DNA of 64,000 bases from Anseongella ginsenosidimutans (GTDB lineage Bacteria > Bacteroidota > Bacteroidia > Sphingobacteriales > Sphingobacteriaceae): assembly GCF_008033235.1 (NCBI RefSeq), contig NZ_CP042432.1, positions 124,001-188,000 on the forward strand, written 5' to 3'. Positions 1 through 8,210 of the stretch are shown here, piece after piece (within the stretch, counting starts at the first letter, position 1; every line of letters starts with the position of its first letter). The translations under genes and the position numbers were made by a program. A model generated the notes under the pieces. That model was not told where the DNA came from and made no database searches. It saw only the letters and a program-made list of their open reading frames with translations.

Positions 1-252
1 ATTTATCAGCAGGTCAATTTGCTTCCACTCTTGCGGAAGGCTTTCCACGGCCGCGTTTACCGCGGCGCGATCCCGAACATCAAAAGGAAGAAGATGGGAT
101 ACCGTTCCGTAACGCCCCGCAAGCTGCTCCGCCAGCTCCGTTAACCGGTCTTCCCTTCTGCCATTCAAGATCAGGTTATACTTGTTGCGGGCAAAGATCG
201 AAGCACAGGCTTTCCCTATGCCTGAAGTGGCCCCTGTTATCAATACAATCAT
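1..252 (-). CDS. SDR-family NAD(P)-dependent oxidoreductase, C-terminus outside window
   Basis: Reading the minus strand from the ATG at 252 gives a Rossmann-fold start with the nucleotide-binding motif TGATSGIGKA near residues 6-15, followed by a NGRRE segment and, later, a D-V-R stretch. This is typical of short-chain dehydrogenases, which oxidise or reduce a small alcohol or carbonyl substrate with NAD(P)H in the cytoplasm. Only 84 codons lie in the window; the catalytic YxxxK is beyond the left edge, so the substrate cannot be inferred. The gene lies 15 bp downstream of the porT-like gene on the same strand and may share its transcript. Confidence 0.85.
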   Translation of the reverse strand, partial: MIVLITGATSGIGKACASIFARNKYNLILNGRREDRLTELAEQLAGRYGTVSHLLPFDVRDRAAVNAAVESLPQEWKQIDLLIN

Positions 253-267
253 TGGCATAGGGCGAAT

Positions 268-1074
268 TTATTCAAAATGAATCGTAAACTGAACCAGTTC
301 GGCAAATAAACCCGCCAAAGGACGGCTGTACAAATTGTCGTCGTTATTAAGTACGTTCCCGAAAGAACGGGATATTTTCAGTTCCGGAGAGCATTTGAAA
401 AATTCATAATACAAGTCCATGCCAATGCCGGCTTCCCAGGCAAAGTAATTCCGGTCAATAAAAAGCGAGTTCTCCGCATCTGCGGGAAACTCATCCGCAT
501 TGCTCATGGCTTCGTCATACTTTTTCCGAGAGGTCACGTCCATGCAGAATTTAGCTCCGCCGATCACGTAAGCACGTACATTTCCCTGCCGGTTGGATTT
601 GAATTTCAATAGCAGGGGATACTGCAGGTTTGTAAAACGAATATTCAGCCGCCGGTCCTCGGGCACAAGTACATCGGCCGGAGGCTCATTATTGCCGGGC
701 TGCCCGCCGGCTTCTTCCCGCTGGTAGATATACTCGATATCCCTGTCCACGAAAATAATATTCGGCGTGAACCGCAAATCAAAATTACGGTGCAAATTCA
801 GATTCGCCAGCAGTCCCAGGCTGAAGCCAGGCTTTCCTATGGATTTAATTGCTGCCAGTGGCGGGACAGTCGTAGTTTCTTCGTTTACATTGGTGTATTG
901 AAATTCTTCCATGTAATCACTTCGCTTGATCACATTGAAGCTGCCGTAATTTAATGCCAGGGAAAATCCGAAATTATACGGCTGCTGATCAATATTCCCG
1001 CCGTCATTGATAAACTGGGCCACGCATGGAAGCCACAGGAATATACTCAGGACAAGGACGCAGCATTTTTTCAT
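268..1074 (-). CDS. porT: PorT-family outer-membrane beta-barrel protein (type IX secretion)
   Basis: The protein has a signal peptide (MKKCC start, hydrophobic core, cleavage near CVAQ) and then alternating beta-strand sequence of about 245 residues, as in PorT/SprT outer-membrane barrels. Family members are needed for type IX secretion and gliding. The ATG at 1074 overlaps the stop of menG (ATGA), and a porT-like gene directly after menG/ubiE is a common Bacteroidota arrangement as I recall it, which supports the name. An upstream in-frame start at 1098 would lie inside menG and put extra charged residues before the signal peptide, so 1074 is preferred. Assignment as true PorT rather than a generic porin-like barrel is inference. 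Confidence 0.75.
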   Translation of the reverse strand: MKKCCVLVLSIFLWLPCVAQFINDGGNIDQQPYNFGFSLALNYGSFNVIKRSDYMEEFQYTNVNEETTTVPPLAAIKSIGKPGFSLGLLANLNLHRNFDLRFTPNIIFVDRDIEYIYQREEAGGQPGNNEPPADVLVPEDRRLNIRFTNLQYPLLLKFKSNRQGNVRAYVIGGAKFCMDVTSRKKYDEAMSNADEFPADAENSLFIDRNYFAWEAGIGMDLYYEFFKCSPELKISRSFGNVLNNDDNLYSRPLAGLFAELVQFTIHFE

Positions 1075-1799
1075 TTCTTTCCTGTATAGATGGCGCAAAT
1101 CCCAAGCGTCAGATGCCGTACCTTTGTTTCCCGGAAACCGCCCTTCTCCATCAGCAAAGCGAAATCTTTCCCGTCGGGAAATGCAGCTACTGATTCCGGG
1201 AGGTAAGAATAGGCCTTTTTATCCCTGGAAAACAAACGCCCGAAGAAAGGTAATATTTTAAACGAATAAAAACTATACAGCTGCTTTACGGGAAACGCCC
1301 TGGGTTTTGAAAACTCCAGTACGACCAGCTTCCCTCCCGGCCGCAATACGCGGTACATATCCGCCAGTCCGTTCTCCAGGTTTTCGAAATTACGCACCCC
1401 AAAGCCCACGGTTACCGCATCAAAGGAATTGTCGGAAAAAGGCAGCTTCTCCGAATCGGCCTTGCGAAGCTGCACTATCTGCTCCACCCCGCGTTTCAGC
1501 GCTTTTTCCCGGGCAATCGCCAGCATCCCTTCAGAGATATCCACCCCGGTGATCTTCCCAGGCTTCAAACGCAGGGCTTCAAAAGCAAGATCGCCCGTTC
1601 CGGTAGCCACATCCAGGATGCGCCGCGGATGTATTTCCTTCAATTCGTCAATTGCCTTCCTGCGCCAGGAACGATCAATTCCCGCGGAAAGAAAATGGTT
1701 CAGAAAATCATATTTTCCCGCAATGTTATTGAACATTTGGGCCACCTGCTCCTTTTTTCCGGTGGCAAGTTCTTTATAAGGTTTCACAGTCCGGGACAT
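1071..1799 (-). CDS. menG: Demethylmenaquinone methyltransferase (MenG/UbiE)
   Basis: This is a class I SAM-dependent methyltransferase of 242 residues. Motif I (LDVATGTGD) lies at about residues 62-70, followed by GVDIS, and the family signatures FNNIAGKYDFLNH (residues 23-35) and VTVGFGVRNF are present. It methylates demethylmenaquinone in the last step of menaquinone synthesis, the usual quinone of Bacteroidota, hence menG rather than a ubiquinone role. The start at MSRTVKPY fits the family; a longer frame to 1859 adds an atypical leader. A -7-like box TATCTTTA ends four bases before this ATG, so the mRNA may be nearly leaderless. The gene overlaps porT by 4 bp and is probably co-transcribed with it. 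Confidence 0.93.
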   Translation of the reverse strand: MSRTVKPYKELATGKKEQVAQMFNNIAGKYDFLNHFLSAGIDRSWRRKAIDELKEIHPRRILDVATGTGDLAFEALRLKPGKITGVDISEGMLAIAREKALKRGVEQIVQLRKADSEKLPFSDNSFDAVTVGFGVRNFENLENGLADMYRVLRPGGKLVVLEFSKPRAFPVKQLYSFYSFKILPFFGRLFSRDKKAYSYLPESVAAFPDGKDFALLMEKGGFRETKVRHLTLGICAIYTGKK

Positions 1800-1928
1800 G
1801 CGGTAAAGATAGGGGCAAAATTCCAGCCAGGCAACAGATCCGTTGTCAGGCGGGCGCATACCGGCCCGGCATCGCTGTCATAGGGCTGTCAGTGATCGTA
1901 TTTTTCTTTGGGAAAAATTTAAAAGAAA

Positions 1929-2552
1929 ATGCAAAAAACAGATCTGACCAAACTGTACAAATCCTATTACTCAGCTAAAAACACACCCGAGCTGGTGGAA
2001 ACCGAAGCGGCCGCATTCCTCTCCCTGGCGGGAAAAGGGGACCCTTCGGGCGAAAGCTTCGCCGCTGATATACAGGCCTTATATGCTACCGCCTACACGC
2101 TAAAGTTTATGTACAAGGCGACGGACCAGGATTTTGTCGTGGCTAAACTGGAAGGCTTATGGGATTTTGATGAGCAACTATATTCCGGATTTTCCCTCTC
2201 GGAAGCTCCTATAAAAATACCCAGGAAGGACTGGAGGTACCGCCTGCTGATCCGCCTTCCGGAATTTGTCCGCCCGGAAGATATCACGGAAGCTGCTAAC
2301 CGCGTTCTTTTAAAAAAGCAATTGGACCGCGCCCTCGATATTTCCTTTTTCAATTTGCCCGAAAGCAAAGCCGTACAAATGCTTCATACCGGCCCTTTTG
2401 ACAAGGAAGTGGAAACGCTCCGGCAAATACAGGCATTTATCAGCGCCCGCAACCTGCAGAAAAACGGCCTGCATCACGAGATCTATCTTTCCGATTTCAG
2501 AAAAACGCCGAAGGAAAAATTAAGAACGATCCTGCGGGAACCGGTGAAGTAA
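1929..2552 (+). CDS. GyrI-like small-molecule-binding domain protein
   Basis: A 207-residue cytoplasmic protein that matches single-domain GyrI-like (SOUL/GyrI, AraC effector-binding fold) proteins of Bacteroidota. Visible hallmarks are the N-terminal DLTKLYKSYYSAKNTPELVE segment, the central LEGLWDFDE stretch, and the C-terminal MLHTGPFDKE-VETLRQIQAF and HHEIYLSDFRKTPKEKLRTI blocks. Such proteins bind or hydrolyse small amphipathic molecules; no DNA-binding domain is present. It stands alone on the plus strand, divergent from menG, with a 69-bp gap after the methyltransferase frame. The specific ligand cannot be inferred. Confidence 0.8.
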   Translation: MQKTDLTKLYKSYYSAKNTPELVETEAAAFLSLAGKGDPSGESFAADIQALYATAYTLKFMYKATDQDFVVAKLEGLWDFDEQLYSGFSLSEAPIKIPRKDWRYRLLIRLPEFVRPEDITEAANRVLLKKQLDRALDISFFNLPESKAVQMLHTGPFDKEVETLRQIQAFISARNLQKNGLHHEIYLSDFRKTPKEKLRTILREPVK

Positions 2553-2570
2553 GAATTTCGCGGCGGCGAA

Positions 2571-2696
2571 GCAGGGATTGCCGGGCGGTGTAGTAGGGAT
2601 TGCGGCGATGCAGCTGGGATGGCAGGCAGTGCAGCAGGAATGCGGGCGGTGCAATAGGGATTGCGGCGATGCAGCTGAATTGCGGGCAGTGCAGCT
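2571..2696. repeat. Degenerate 20-bp tandem repeat array
   Basis: Six units of 19-21 bp plus a partial seventh, starting at 2571, 2590, 2610, 2631, 2651, 2671 and 2691. The approximate consensus is GCAGYNGGRATTGCGGGCRGT. Units two and five are nearly identical, as are one and four in their second halves. The array lies just after the stop of the GyrI-like gene and before the converging phosphoesterase gene, and no plausible coding frame uses it. Confidence 0.75.
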
Positions 2697-2722
2697 CTTT
2701 GCGATCACGGGCGCATTTTGCG

Positions 2723-2816
2723 GTCAGGGTCCTGCTTTGTTCCGATCCGAAGGCTAAAAGCGGAAAAGCACATGATCCCTTACTTCGTCAGGGTCCTGCT
2801 TTGTTCCGATCCGAAG
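2723..2816. repeat. Perfect 30-bp direct repeat at the phosphoesterase 3' end
   Basis: The same 30 bases occur at 2723-2752 and at 2787-2816, 64 bp apart from start to start. The second copy encodes the last residues of the metallophosphoesterase (GFGSEQSRTL region, read on the minus strand); the first copy is noncoding and lies downstream of its stop. The arrangement looks like a short duplication or template-slippage event. Confidence 0.85.
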
Positions 2817-3691
2817 CCCTTTATTTCCAGGCGGTCGTCGAAAACGGAAACCACGGCACAGGCATTCTCTTCTTCTTCTACGATTCCCCGGAAGCTTATA
2901 TAGTGGACCCCGTTTTTTGGAAAATATTGGCTTTTATGCACGTGCCCGTTGAACCAGGCCACCACTTGCGGAGAAGCTTCGGCCAATTCGCGGAGCCGGG
3001 CTGCATTCCACAACAGCTCGGAAGCTCCATTCGGGTAAAGAGGATAATGACAGGCCACGATGACCTGTTCGCCCCTTCTTTCGGCCAATGCCAGTTCTTT
3101 TTGCAGCCATTTAATCTGTTGCCCGCCTACTGCCCCATTCCAGTCGCGGGCATTGGGCGCCCCCTCTTCCTTCAGCTTTTCCAGCATTGCTTTGGCCCGC
3201 ATGTATTTTTCACTTCCGGGCGCATTGGCAAAGAGGCTGACATCATTCCCGTTCAGGATAATGAAGCGCCATTTCTTTTTTGAAAAAGAATAATAGGCCT
3301 TGCGTAAACCCATTTTGGGAAGCACTTTCGACCTTTCAGCAGCCTTTACACTAAAATCATGATTCCCTAAAACATGATAAAGGGGCATTTGCAACTTCCC
3401 CGTGATCGCGTTCAAGGTATCAAAATGCCGGAATCCCTTGTCAATAAAATCCCCCAGGTGCAGCACAAATGCAACCTTTTCCCGGTTAAACACCGCCACT
3501 GCCTCCCGAAGCTTCCCGGGCGAAGACCGGTAATGGCGCGTTCCGGCGTTGTCCTGGTTGGCATACTGCACATCGGTCATGACGCCAAATGTGAACAGCG
3601 GCTCGCTTTGCTGGGCCAAGCCCGGCTTTATTCCTGTAAAGGTAAAAACGACGGCAAAAAGAAGGAAGGTAAGTTTCCGTGATCTGATCAT
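2780..3691 (-). CDS. Exported calcineurin-like metallophosphoesterase
   Basis: A 303-residue protein with a signal peptide (residues 1-27, ending GLAQQ) followed by a calcineurin-like phosphoesterase domain. Metal-binding motifs are visible in order: D40-V-Q, G80-D81, the GNHD block at 109-112, a later CHYP and a GHVH near the C-terminus. The sequence resembles the Mn-dependent ADP-ribose/CDP-alcohol diphosphatase group. It probably hydrolyses a phosphodiester or pyrophosphate in the periplasm; the natural substrate is unknown. Its last codons lie in the second copy of a 30-bp duplicated sequence. Confidence 0.85.
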   Translation of the reverse strand: MIRSRKLTFLLFAVVFTFTGIKPGLAQQSEPLFTFGVMTDVQYANQDNAGTRHYRSSPGKLREAVAVFNREKVAFVLHLGDFIDKGFRHFDTLNAITGKLQMPLYHVLGNHDFSVKAAERSKVLPKMGLRKAYYSFSKKKWRFIILNGNDVSLFANAPGSEKYMRAKAMLEKLKEEGAPNARDWNGAVGGQQIKWLQKELALAERRGEQVIVACHYPLYPNGASELLWNAARLRELAEASPQVVAWFNGHVHKSQYFPKNGVHYISFRGIVEEEENACAVVSVFDDRLEIKGFGSEQSRTLTK

Positions 3692-3755
3692 GGAGACAAT
3701 TTACGCAAAAAAGTCAACGGCAAACTACATACGTGCCATCTGACGCTGGCCAACC

Positions 3756-4904
3756 CTACTCATTCCTCAGAGAATCCGCCGGGTTGGCCAGCGCGGCCTT
3801 TATCGACTGAAAGCACACTGTGAAAAGGGCAATGATCAAGGCCAGTAGTCCAGCCAGCGCGAACATCCACCATTGCAGCGAGATCCGGTAGGCGAAATCT
3901 TCCAGCCATTGACCCATAATATACCAGGCCAGCGGGGTTGCCAGTATAATGGCCAGCAGCACCGGCTTGATAAAGTTTCCCGAAAGCAGGGCTACAATGC
4001 CGCTGACCGATGCACCCAGGACTTTCCGGATACCGATCTCTTTAGTACGGCTTTGGGCCGAAAGAAGGCTGAGCCCCAGCAAGCCGAAGCAGGCGATAAA
4101 AATAGCCATGGCGCAGGAATAATTCACGATGCGCTGCCAGCGCAGGGCGGCACGGTAGCTTCTTAGGTTGATATCTGCCTGGAATTGAGCGTCGAAAGGA
4201 TAATATGGAAAATGTTTTCTAAAAATGGCGGCAAATTCTGAAAGATCCTTGCTGATATCACCCGGGGGGAGGCGAAGGAACAGGTCAGAACCATCGCCCC
4301 ACGCCGAACCGGCCTTGAACAGAATAAGCGGAGACATCCGGTCCAGCGCGCCGGCTTGAAAATCATTGACAACCCCAATGATTGTAAACTCTGAATCCTG
4401 GCTCGAGCTTATCTTCCGGCCGACAGGACGATCAATATCAAACTTTTGCACAAATGCTTCATTCACGAGTACGTTGGAATGGTGTTCCCGGCTATCAAAG
4501 TTCCGGCCGGCCTTTAACCTTATCTCAGCGGTTTCCAGGAAATTCTCGTCCACAGCCATTGAGTAGGAAAGTAACCGGCCAGTTCCTGCTTCCATTTCTA
4601 AACCAGAATTTGTCCTTAGTGCGCCAAGGGCGGCGGATCCGAAGCGGATGTGCTGCCGCAATTCATTCTTCAGGCTAATACCCCCACCGTCCATATTAAC
4701 GGGTAAACTTACCTTCAACAAGTTTTCCTCATTATAGCCAAGGTCTTTTCCTTGCAGGAACCTCGACTGGAGGTTGATGACCAGGCAGCCTGTGATAAGC
4801 AGCAAGGCCAGCGCAAATTGGATCACGACCAGCGAGCGGGCAAAAAGCCGGTTTCCCGGAGCGGCGTGCGGGTTCCGGAGTGCGCTCACCGTCTTGATTT
4901 TCAA
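3756..4904 (-). pseudogene. N-terminally truncated MacB/FtsX-type ABC transporter permease
   Basis: The 382-residue frame corresponds to only the second half of the roughly 780-800-residue Bacteroidota ABC permeases. It starts at the junction helix (ARSLVVIQFALALLLI), continues through a MacB-like periplasmic domain and ends with a complete FtsX domain (SRTKEIGIRKVLGASVSGIV) and the usual DSLRNE tail. Only a TTG is available as a start, and the few codons upstream (PALYA after a TGA) look like the remains of the preceding YPALYL motif. The next gene ends 55 bp upstream, so about 400 residues have been deleted rather than frameshifted. It is probably a non-functional remnant; no ATPase partner is nearby. 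Confidence 0.75.
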
Positions 4905-4958
4905 TGCGTATAGCGCCGGTCAACTATTCCGAAGGCCAGCAGCACGGCTCTGGCGCAG

Positions 4959-6590
4959 CTACAAACCCAGCACCTCTACGCCCTGTTCAAACACCACGTC
5001 CACGGGGATGCCGGCCTCGCCGAGGCGGTCCAGGTCGGACTGCAGCTGAGGCGTGATACGGCCTTTTTCTTCTACCAGTTTGGCCACGCCGGCGTAATCG
5101 CCGTTGCCCTGCAGCGTCAGGATCAGGCGGGAAAGGCTGTCGGCGGCCATTTTCATTTTCGCGTAGTCAACGCGGTAGGTGCCGTTTGCCAGCCGCTGGA
5201 AAGCGTCCTGCTCGCGGAAGTAGTTAAAGCGGATCATATTGGCCACGCCGTGAGCGCTGGAAGCCCCGAAACGGACGGACCGGAAAATACCGGCCATGAA
5301 AGTGGTCATATAATCTTCAGGGCTGCCTTCCAGTTCGTTCTTTTCGAGCAGCTGCATGATCATGTACAGTCCCAGGATATCGGCTTTCCCTTCTTCCAGG
5401 GCGGAGGCATGTTCTTTTAGCGCTTCGCGCACCGTGCCTTTGTCTGTCAGCGTGTTTTTAATACCCAATCCATGCGCTACTTCATGAAACATCGTATTGG
5501 CGAAAAAGGCGTCGAAGGTCACATTTGCGCGCTGCGCAGAATCAATCAGGAGGCCGGTAATGGGGAGCATGATCTTATCGAATTTCGCCTGCATGGCATT
5601 CTTCAGCTGGAGCCTGCGTGTACCCTTCTGTAATTGAACCTGTTCATCGTTGGGCAGGTTAATGGCGATGGTCTTGCTGCCCGCGTTGCAGTCCCCGGCA
5701 TAATAAATGACATCATAAGCGTTCAAATCGGCGTCGCTCCCCGGCTTTTCCTGTTTGTAGCGGTCTTCCACGGGCAGGTTTTGCTGAAGCTCCGGAAGAT
5801 AAGCGGCGTACTTCTCAAGCCGCTCGCTCCATTCCCTGTCTTTCAGCAGCACGTAGGCTTCATGGGCCGCTTTGTATCCGAAAAGCCGGTCTTCATATGT
5901 TTCTATGGGGCCAATGACCACTTCAATGGTATTGTCCTTCATGTCCATCCAGGCCAGGTCACTCCGCCGGTAGCGGTCGGTTCGCAGGGCTTCGGCCCTC
6001 AGCTCAAGGTATTTTTTAAGGCCTTCGTCTTCAGCGAGTGCAGCGGCCTTTTCCAGCAGGCCGGCTGCGTACTGCACCTGCTGGGAGAATAGTTCATGAT
6101 AGGGAATCGTGTACAACTCCCCGGCGTTATCCCGCCGGAGGACGGTGTACAGGCTGTCTTTTCCGGGAAGGTCCGCCTGTTCAAATTCTTCTTTCGTCAT
6201 ATCCTCAGGGTAGAAATTAGCCCCTTCGGGTTTTTCCCCGATGCCTTCAATAAAAGGCGCGTTATTGTCCAGGCGGTCCCAGGGGCCGTAGTTGATCCGC
6301 ACATATTCGCGCGTAGCCTCGTCCTCCAGGGAATTCAGCAGGCTATCCGGATCTCCGTAAGCTTCCCGCCAGAACAGGCTGTCCATCACTTTTGCCGCCT
6401 CGATCAGCAAGGGAATCATTTCCCGCTGGTTCCCGCTCAGCCCGGAAAGGTCGGCGGTTAACCTGACACTAACATATTGTTCCAGTTTTTCCTGCATATT
6501 CTGATCATCAGCCATGTTTTCCCCTGGTTTTTCGCAAGAAAAGGCGCCGGATAACAGGATACCGGCAAGAAGGATGTAAGGTTTCTTCAT
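4959..6590 (-). CDS. M49 (dipeptidyl-peptidase III-like) zinc peptidase lipoprotein
   Basis: A 543-residue protein with a lipoprotein signal (lipobox LSGAFSC near residue 19). The zinc site is visible as H369-E-V-A-H373 and, about 30 residues on, EEGKAD (E399/E400). The conserved spacing and second motif place it in the M49 family, whose members remove dipeptides or act as related metallohydrolases. The motif here is the short HExxH form rather than the HExxxH of classic DPP III, as seen in other Bacteroidota members to my knowledge. Membrane-anchored peptide degradation is the likely role. A -7 box TATATTTG lies 22 nt upstream of the ATG. Confidence 0.85.
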   Translation of the reverse strand: MKKPYILLAGILLSGAFSCEKPGENMADDQNMQEKLEQYVSVRLTADLSGLSGNQREMIPLLIEAAKVMDSLFWREAYGDPDSLLNSLEDEATREYVRINYGPWDRLDNNAPFIEGIGEKPEGANFYPEDMTKEEFEQADLPGKDSLYTVLRRDNAGELYTIPYHELFSQQVQYAAGLLEKAAALAEDEGLKKYLELRAEALRTDRYRRSDLAWMDMKDNTIEVVIGPIETYEDRLFGYKAAHEAYVLLKDREWSERLEKYAAYLPELQQNLPVEDRYKQEKPGSDADLNAYDVIYYAGDCNAGSKTIAINLPNDEQVQLQKGTRRLQLKNAMQAKFDKIMLPITGLLIDSAQRANVTFDAFFANTMFHEVAHGLGIKNTLTDKGTVREALKEHASALEEGKADILGLYMIMQLLEKNELEGSPEDYMTTFMAGIFRSVRFGASSAHGVANMIRFNYFREQDAFQRLANGTYRVDYAKMKMAADSLSRLILTLQGNGDYAGVAKLVEEKGRITPQLQSDLDRLGEAGIPVDVVFEQGVEVLGL

Positions 6591-6612
6591 CGGATTTGAT
6601 TATTGGTTGAAA

Positions 6613-6620
6613 CAAATATA
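6613..6620 (-). promoter_or_regulatory. Bacteroidota -7 box upstream of the M49 peptidase
   Basis: TATATTTG on the minus strand matches the Bacteroidota -7 consensus TAnnTTTG and ends 22 nt before the ATG at 6590. I do not see a convincing -33 TTG at the usual distance, so the call rests on the -7 box alone. Confidence 0.5.
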
Positions 6621-6726
6621 GAAATTTTACGTTCGCCGGGCTTTCGCGGCTTTCCGCTGGTTTTCGTTTCCCGCGGGGCAAAGGCATATCCGTGAAAGCC
6701 AGGGCGGAAGCAAGCGCTGAAATCCT

Positions 6727-6734
6727 TACCTTTG
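6727..6734 (+). promoter_or_regulatory. -7 box placed four bases before the engB start codon
   Basis: TACCTTTG ends only four bases (CAGC) upstream of the engB ATG at 6739. With the usual distance from -7 box to transcription start in this phylum, transcription would begin at or next to the ATG, giving a leaderless mRNA. The same octamer and spacing occur at rlmN. Confidence 0.5.
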
Positions 6735-6738
6735 CAGC

Positions 6739-7350
6739 ATGGAAATCCGTTCAGCTGAATTTATTTGCAGCAATACGAAGGTGGACAAGCTTCCGCTGCC
6801 GGACAAACCGGAACATGCGTTTATCGGCCGGTCAAACGTGGGAAAATCTTCGCTGATCAATATGCTTACCGGCAAAAGAAAGCTGGCCAAGACTTCCCAG
6901 ACACCCGGGAAAACACAGCTCATTAATCACTTTCTGATCAACGGCATCTGGTATATGGTTGACCTCCCCGGCTATGGCTATGCCCGGACCTCCAAAAAGA
7001 ACCGGCGTTCCTGGGAAGGGTTTATTACCGATTACCTGGAAAGAAGGCCGAACCTTCAATGTGTGATGGTGTTGATCGATTCGCGGCTGGAACCACAGGC
7101 CATTGACCTGGAATTTATTAACTGGCTGGGCAGCCGGGGGGTCCCCTTTTCGCTGGTCTTTACAAAAGCCGATAAGCAGTCGAAGCAGAAAACGATCCAG
7201 AATATCCGGCTTTTCGAACGGGAAATGCTAAAAACATGGGAAACCGTACCGGAAATATTCATTACCTCTGCCGAAAAACAATTGGGAAAAGAAGAATTGC
7301 TGGAATTTATAGAAGGGGTGAACCAGGCTTCGCAAACTAGTGAGGAATGA
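6739..7350 (+). CDS. engB: Ribosome biogenesis GTPase YihA/YsxC (EngB)
   Basis: A 203-residue single-domain TRAFAC GTPase. G1 is GRSNVGKSS at residues 30-38, G3 is DLPGYG from D75, G4 is TKAD at 142-145, and a SAEK-like G5 follows near residue 175. The length and order match EngB, which assists late assembly of the large ribosomal subunit and is usually essential. Its stop overlaps the start of the downstream prenyltransferase (ATGA at 7347-7350), so the two are likely translationally coupled. Confidence 0.95.
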   Translation: MEIRSAEFICSNTKVDKLPLPDKPEHAFIGRSNVGKSSLINMLTGKRKLAKTSQTPGKTQLINHFLINGIWYMVDLPGYGYARTSKKNRRSWEGFITDYLERRPNLQCVMVLIDSRLEPQAIDLEFINWLGSRGVPFSLVFTKADKQSKQKTIQNIRLFEREMLKTWETVPEIFITSAEKQLGKEELLEFIEGVNQASQTSEE

Positions 7351-8210
7351 AGAAATACCTGTCGCTCGTCAAATTCAGCCATACTGTTTTTGCCATGCCT
7401 TTTGCCTTTATCGGCTTCTTCCTGGCCATACAAAACACGGGGGCAAAATTCAGCTGGGTAAAATTTCTGCTGATGCTGGCTTGTATGGTTTTTGCACGAA
7501 GTGCGGCAATGGCCTTTAACCGCTACCTGGACCGCCATATCGATGCTAAAAACCCCCGTACCAGCGTCCGGGAGATCCCCCGGGGAGTGATCAGCGCCCG
7601 TTCGGCCCTGGTGTTCACCCTGCTGAACTGCCTGTTATTCCTGGCAGCGACCTGGTTCATCAACCCGCTTTGCTTTTACCTGGCTCCCCTGGCCTTGCTG
7701 ATTGTGCTGGGCTATAGCTATACCAAGCGTTTCACGGCATTGTGCCACCTGGTACTCGGGCTGGGGCTTTCCCTTGCGCCCATTGGAGCCTACCTGGTCA
7801 TTACGGGTCAGTTCGCCTTGCTTCCCATCCTGTTTTCCCTGGCCGTGATCACTTGGGTAAGCGGCTTCGATATTATATATGCTTTGCAGGACGAAGAATT
7901 TGACCGGGAAGAACAATTACATTCTATCCCCGTGCTGCTGGGCAAAAGGAAGGCATTGAGCTTTTCCATAATTTTACATGGTTTGTCGGCGGCTTTCGTC
8001 GCTGCGGCCGGGATACTGGGAGATTTCTCCTGGCTGTACTGGACCGGCGCCCTGGTATACGGGGGAATGCTTGTTTACCAGCACAGCCTGGTAAAACCGC
8101 ATGACCTGAGCAGGGTGAACATTGCCTTCATGACGGCCAACGGCATTGCCAGCGTCGTCTTCGCCCTGTTCTTCCTGGCTGATATCTTTTTAATAAACCC
8201 CTTACAATGA
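7347..8210 (+). CDS. UbiA-family prenyltransferase (menaquinone-type, MqnP/UbiA-like)
   Basis: A 287-residue polytopic membrane protein with about eight hydrophobic segments. The two Mg-prenyl-diphosphate motifs are present: NRYLDRHIDAKNPRT (NxxxD, near residues 70-84) and DIIYALQDEEFDRE (DxxxD, near 176-189). The NPRT segment and overall form are those of 4-hydroxybenzoate-octaprenyltransferase-like enzymes, used in the futalosine menaquinone route (MqnP) in many Bacteroidota. The enzyme attaches a polyprenyl chain to an aromatic ring. The exact quinone pathway is inference, since no other mqn or men genes apart from menG are in the window. ATGA overlaps join it to the genes on both sides. 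Confidence 0.85.
   Translation: MKKYLSLVKFSHTVFAMPFAFIGFFLAIQNTGAKFSWVKFLLMLACMVFARSAAMAFNRYLDRHIDAKNPRTSVREIPRGVISARSALVFTLLNCLLFLAATWFINPLCFYLAPLALLIVLGYSYTKRFTALCHLVLGLGLSLAPIGAYLVITGQFALLPILFSLAVITWVSGFDIIYALQDEEFDREEQLHSIPVLLGKRKALSFSIILHGLSAAFVAAAGILGDFSWLYWTGALVYGGMLVYQHSLVKPHDLSRVNIAFMTANGIASVVFALFFLADIFLINPLQ

Noticed and set aside
2600-3283. 227-codon plus-strand frame opposite the phosphoesterase
   Set aside because: Begins inside the tandem repeat and follows the complementary strand of a well-supported gene.
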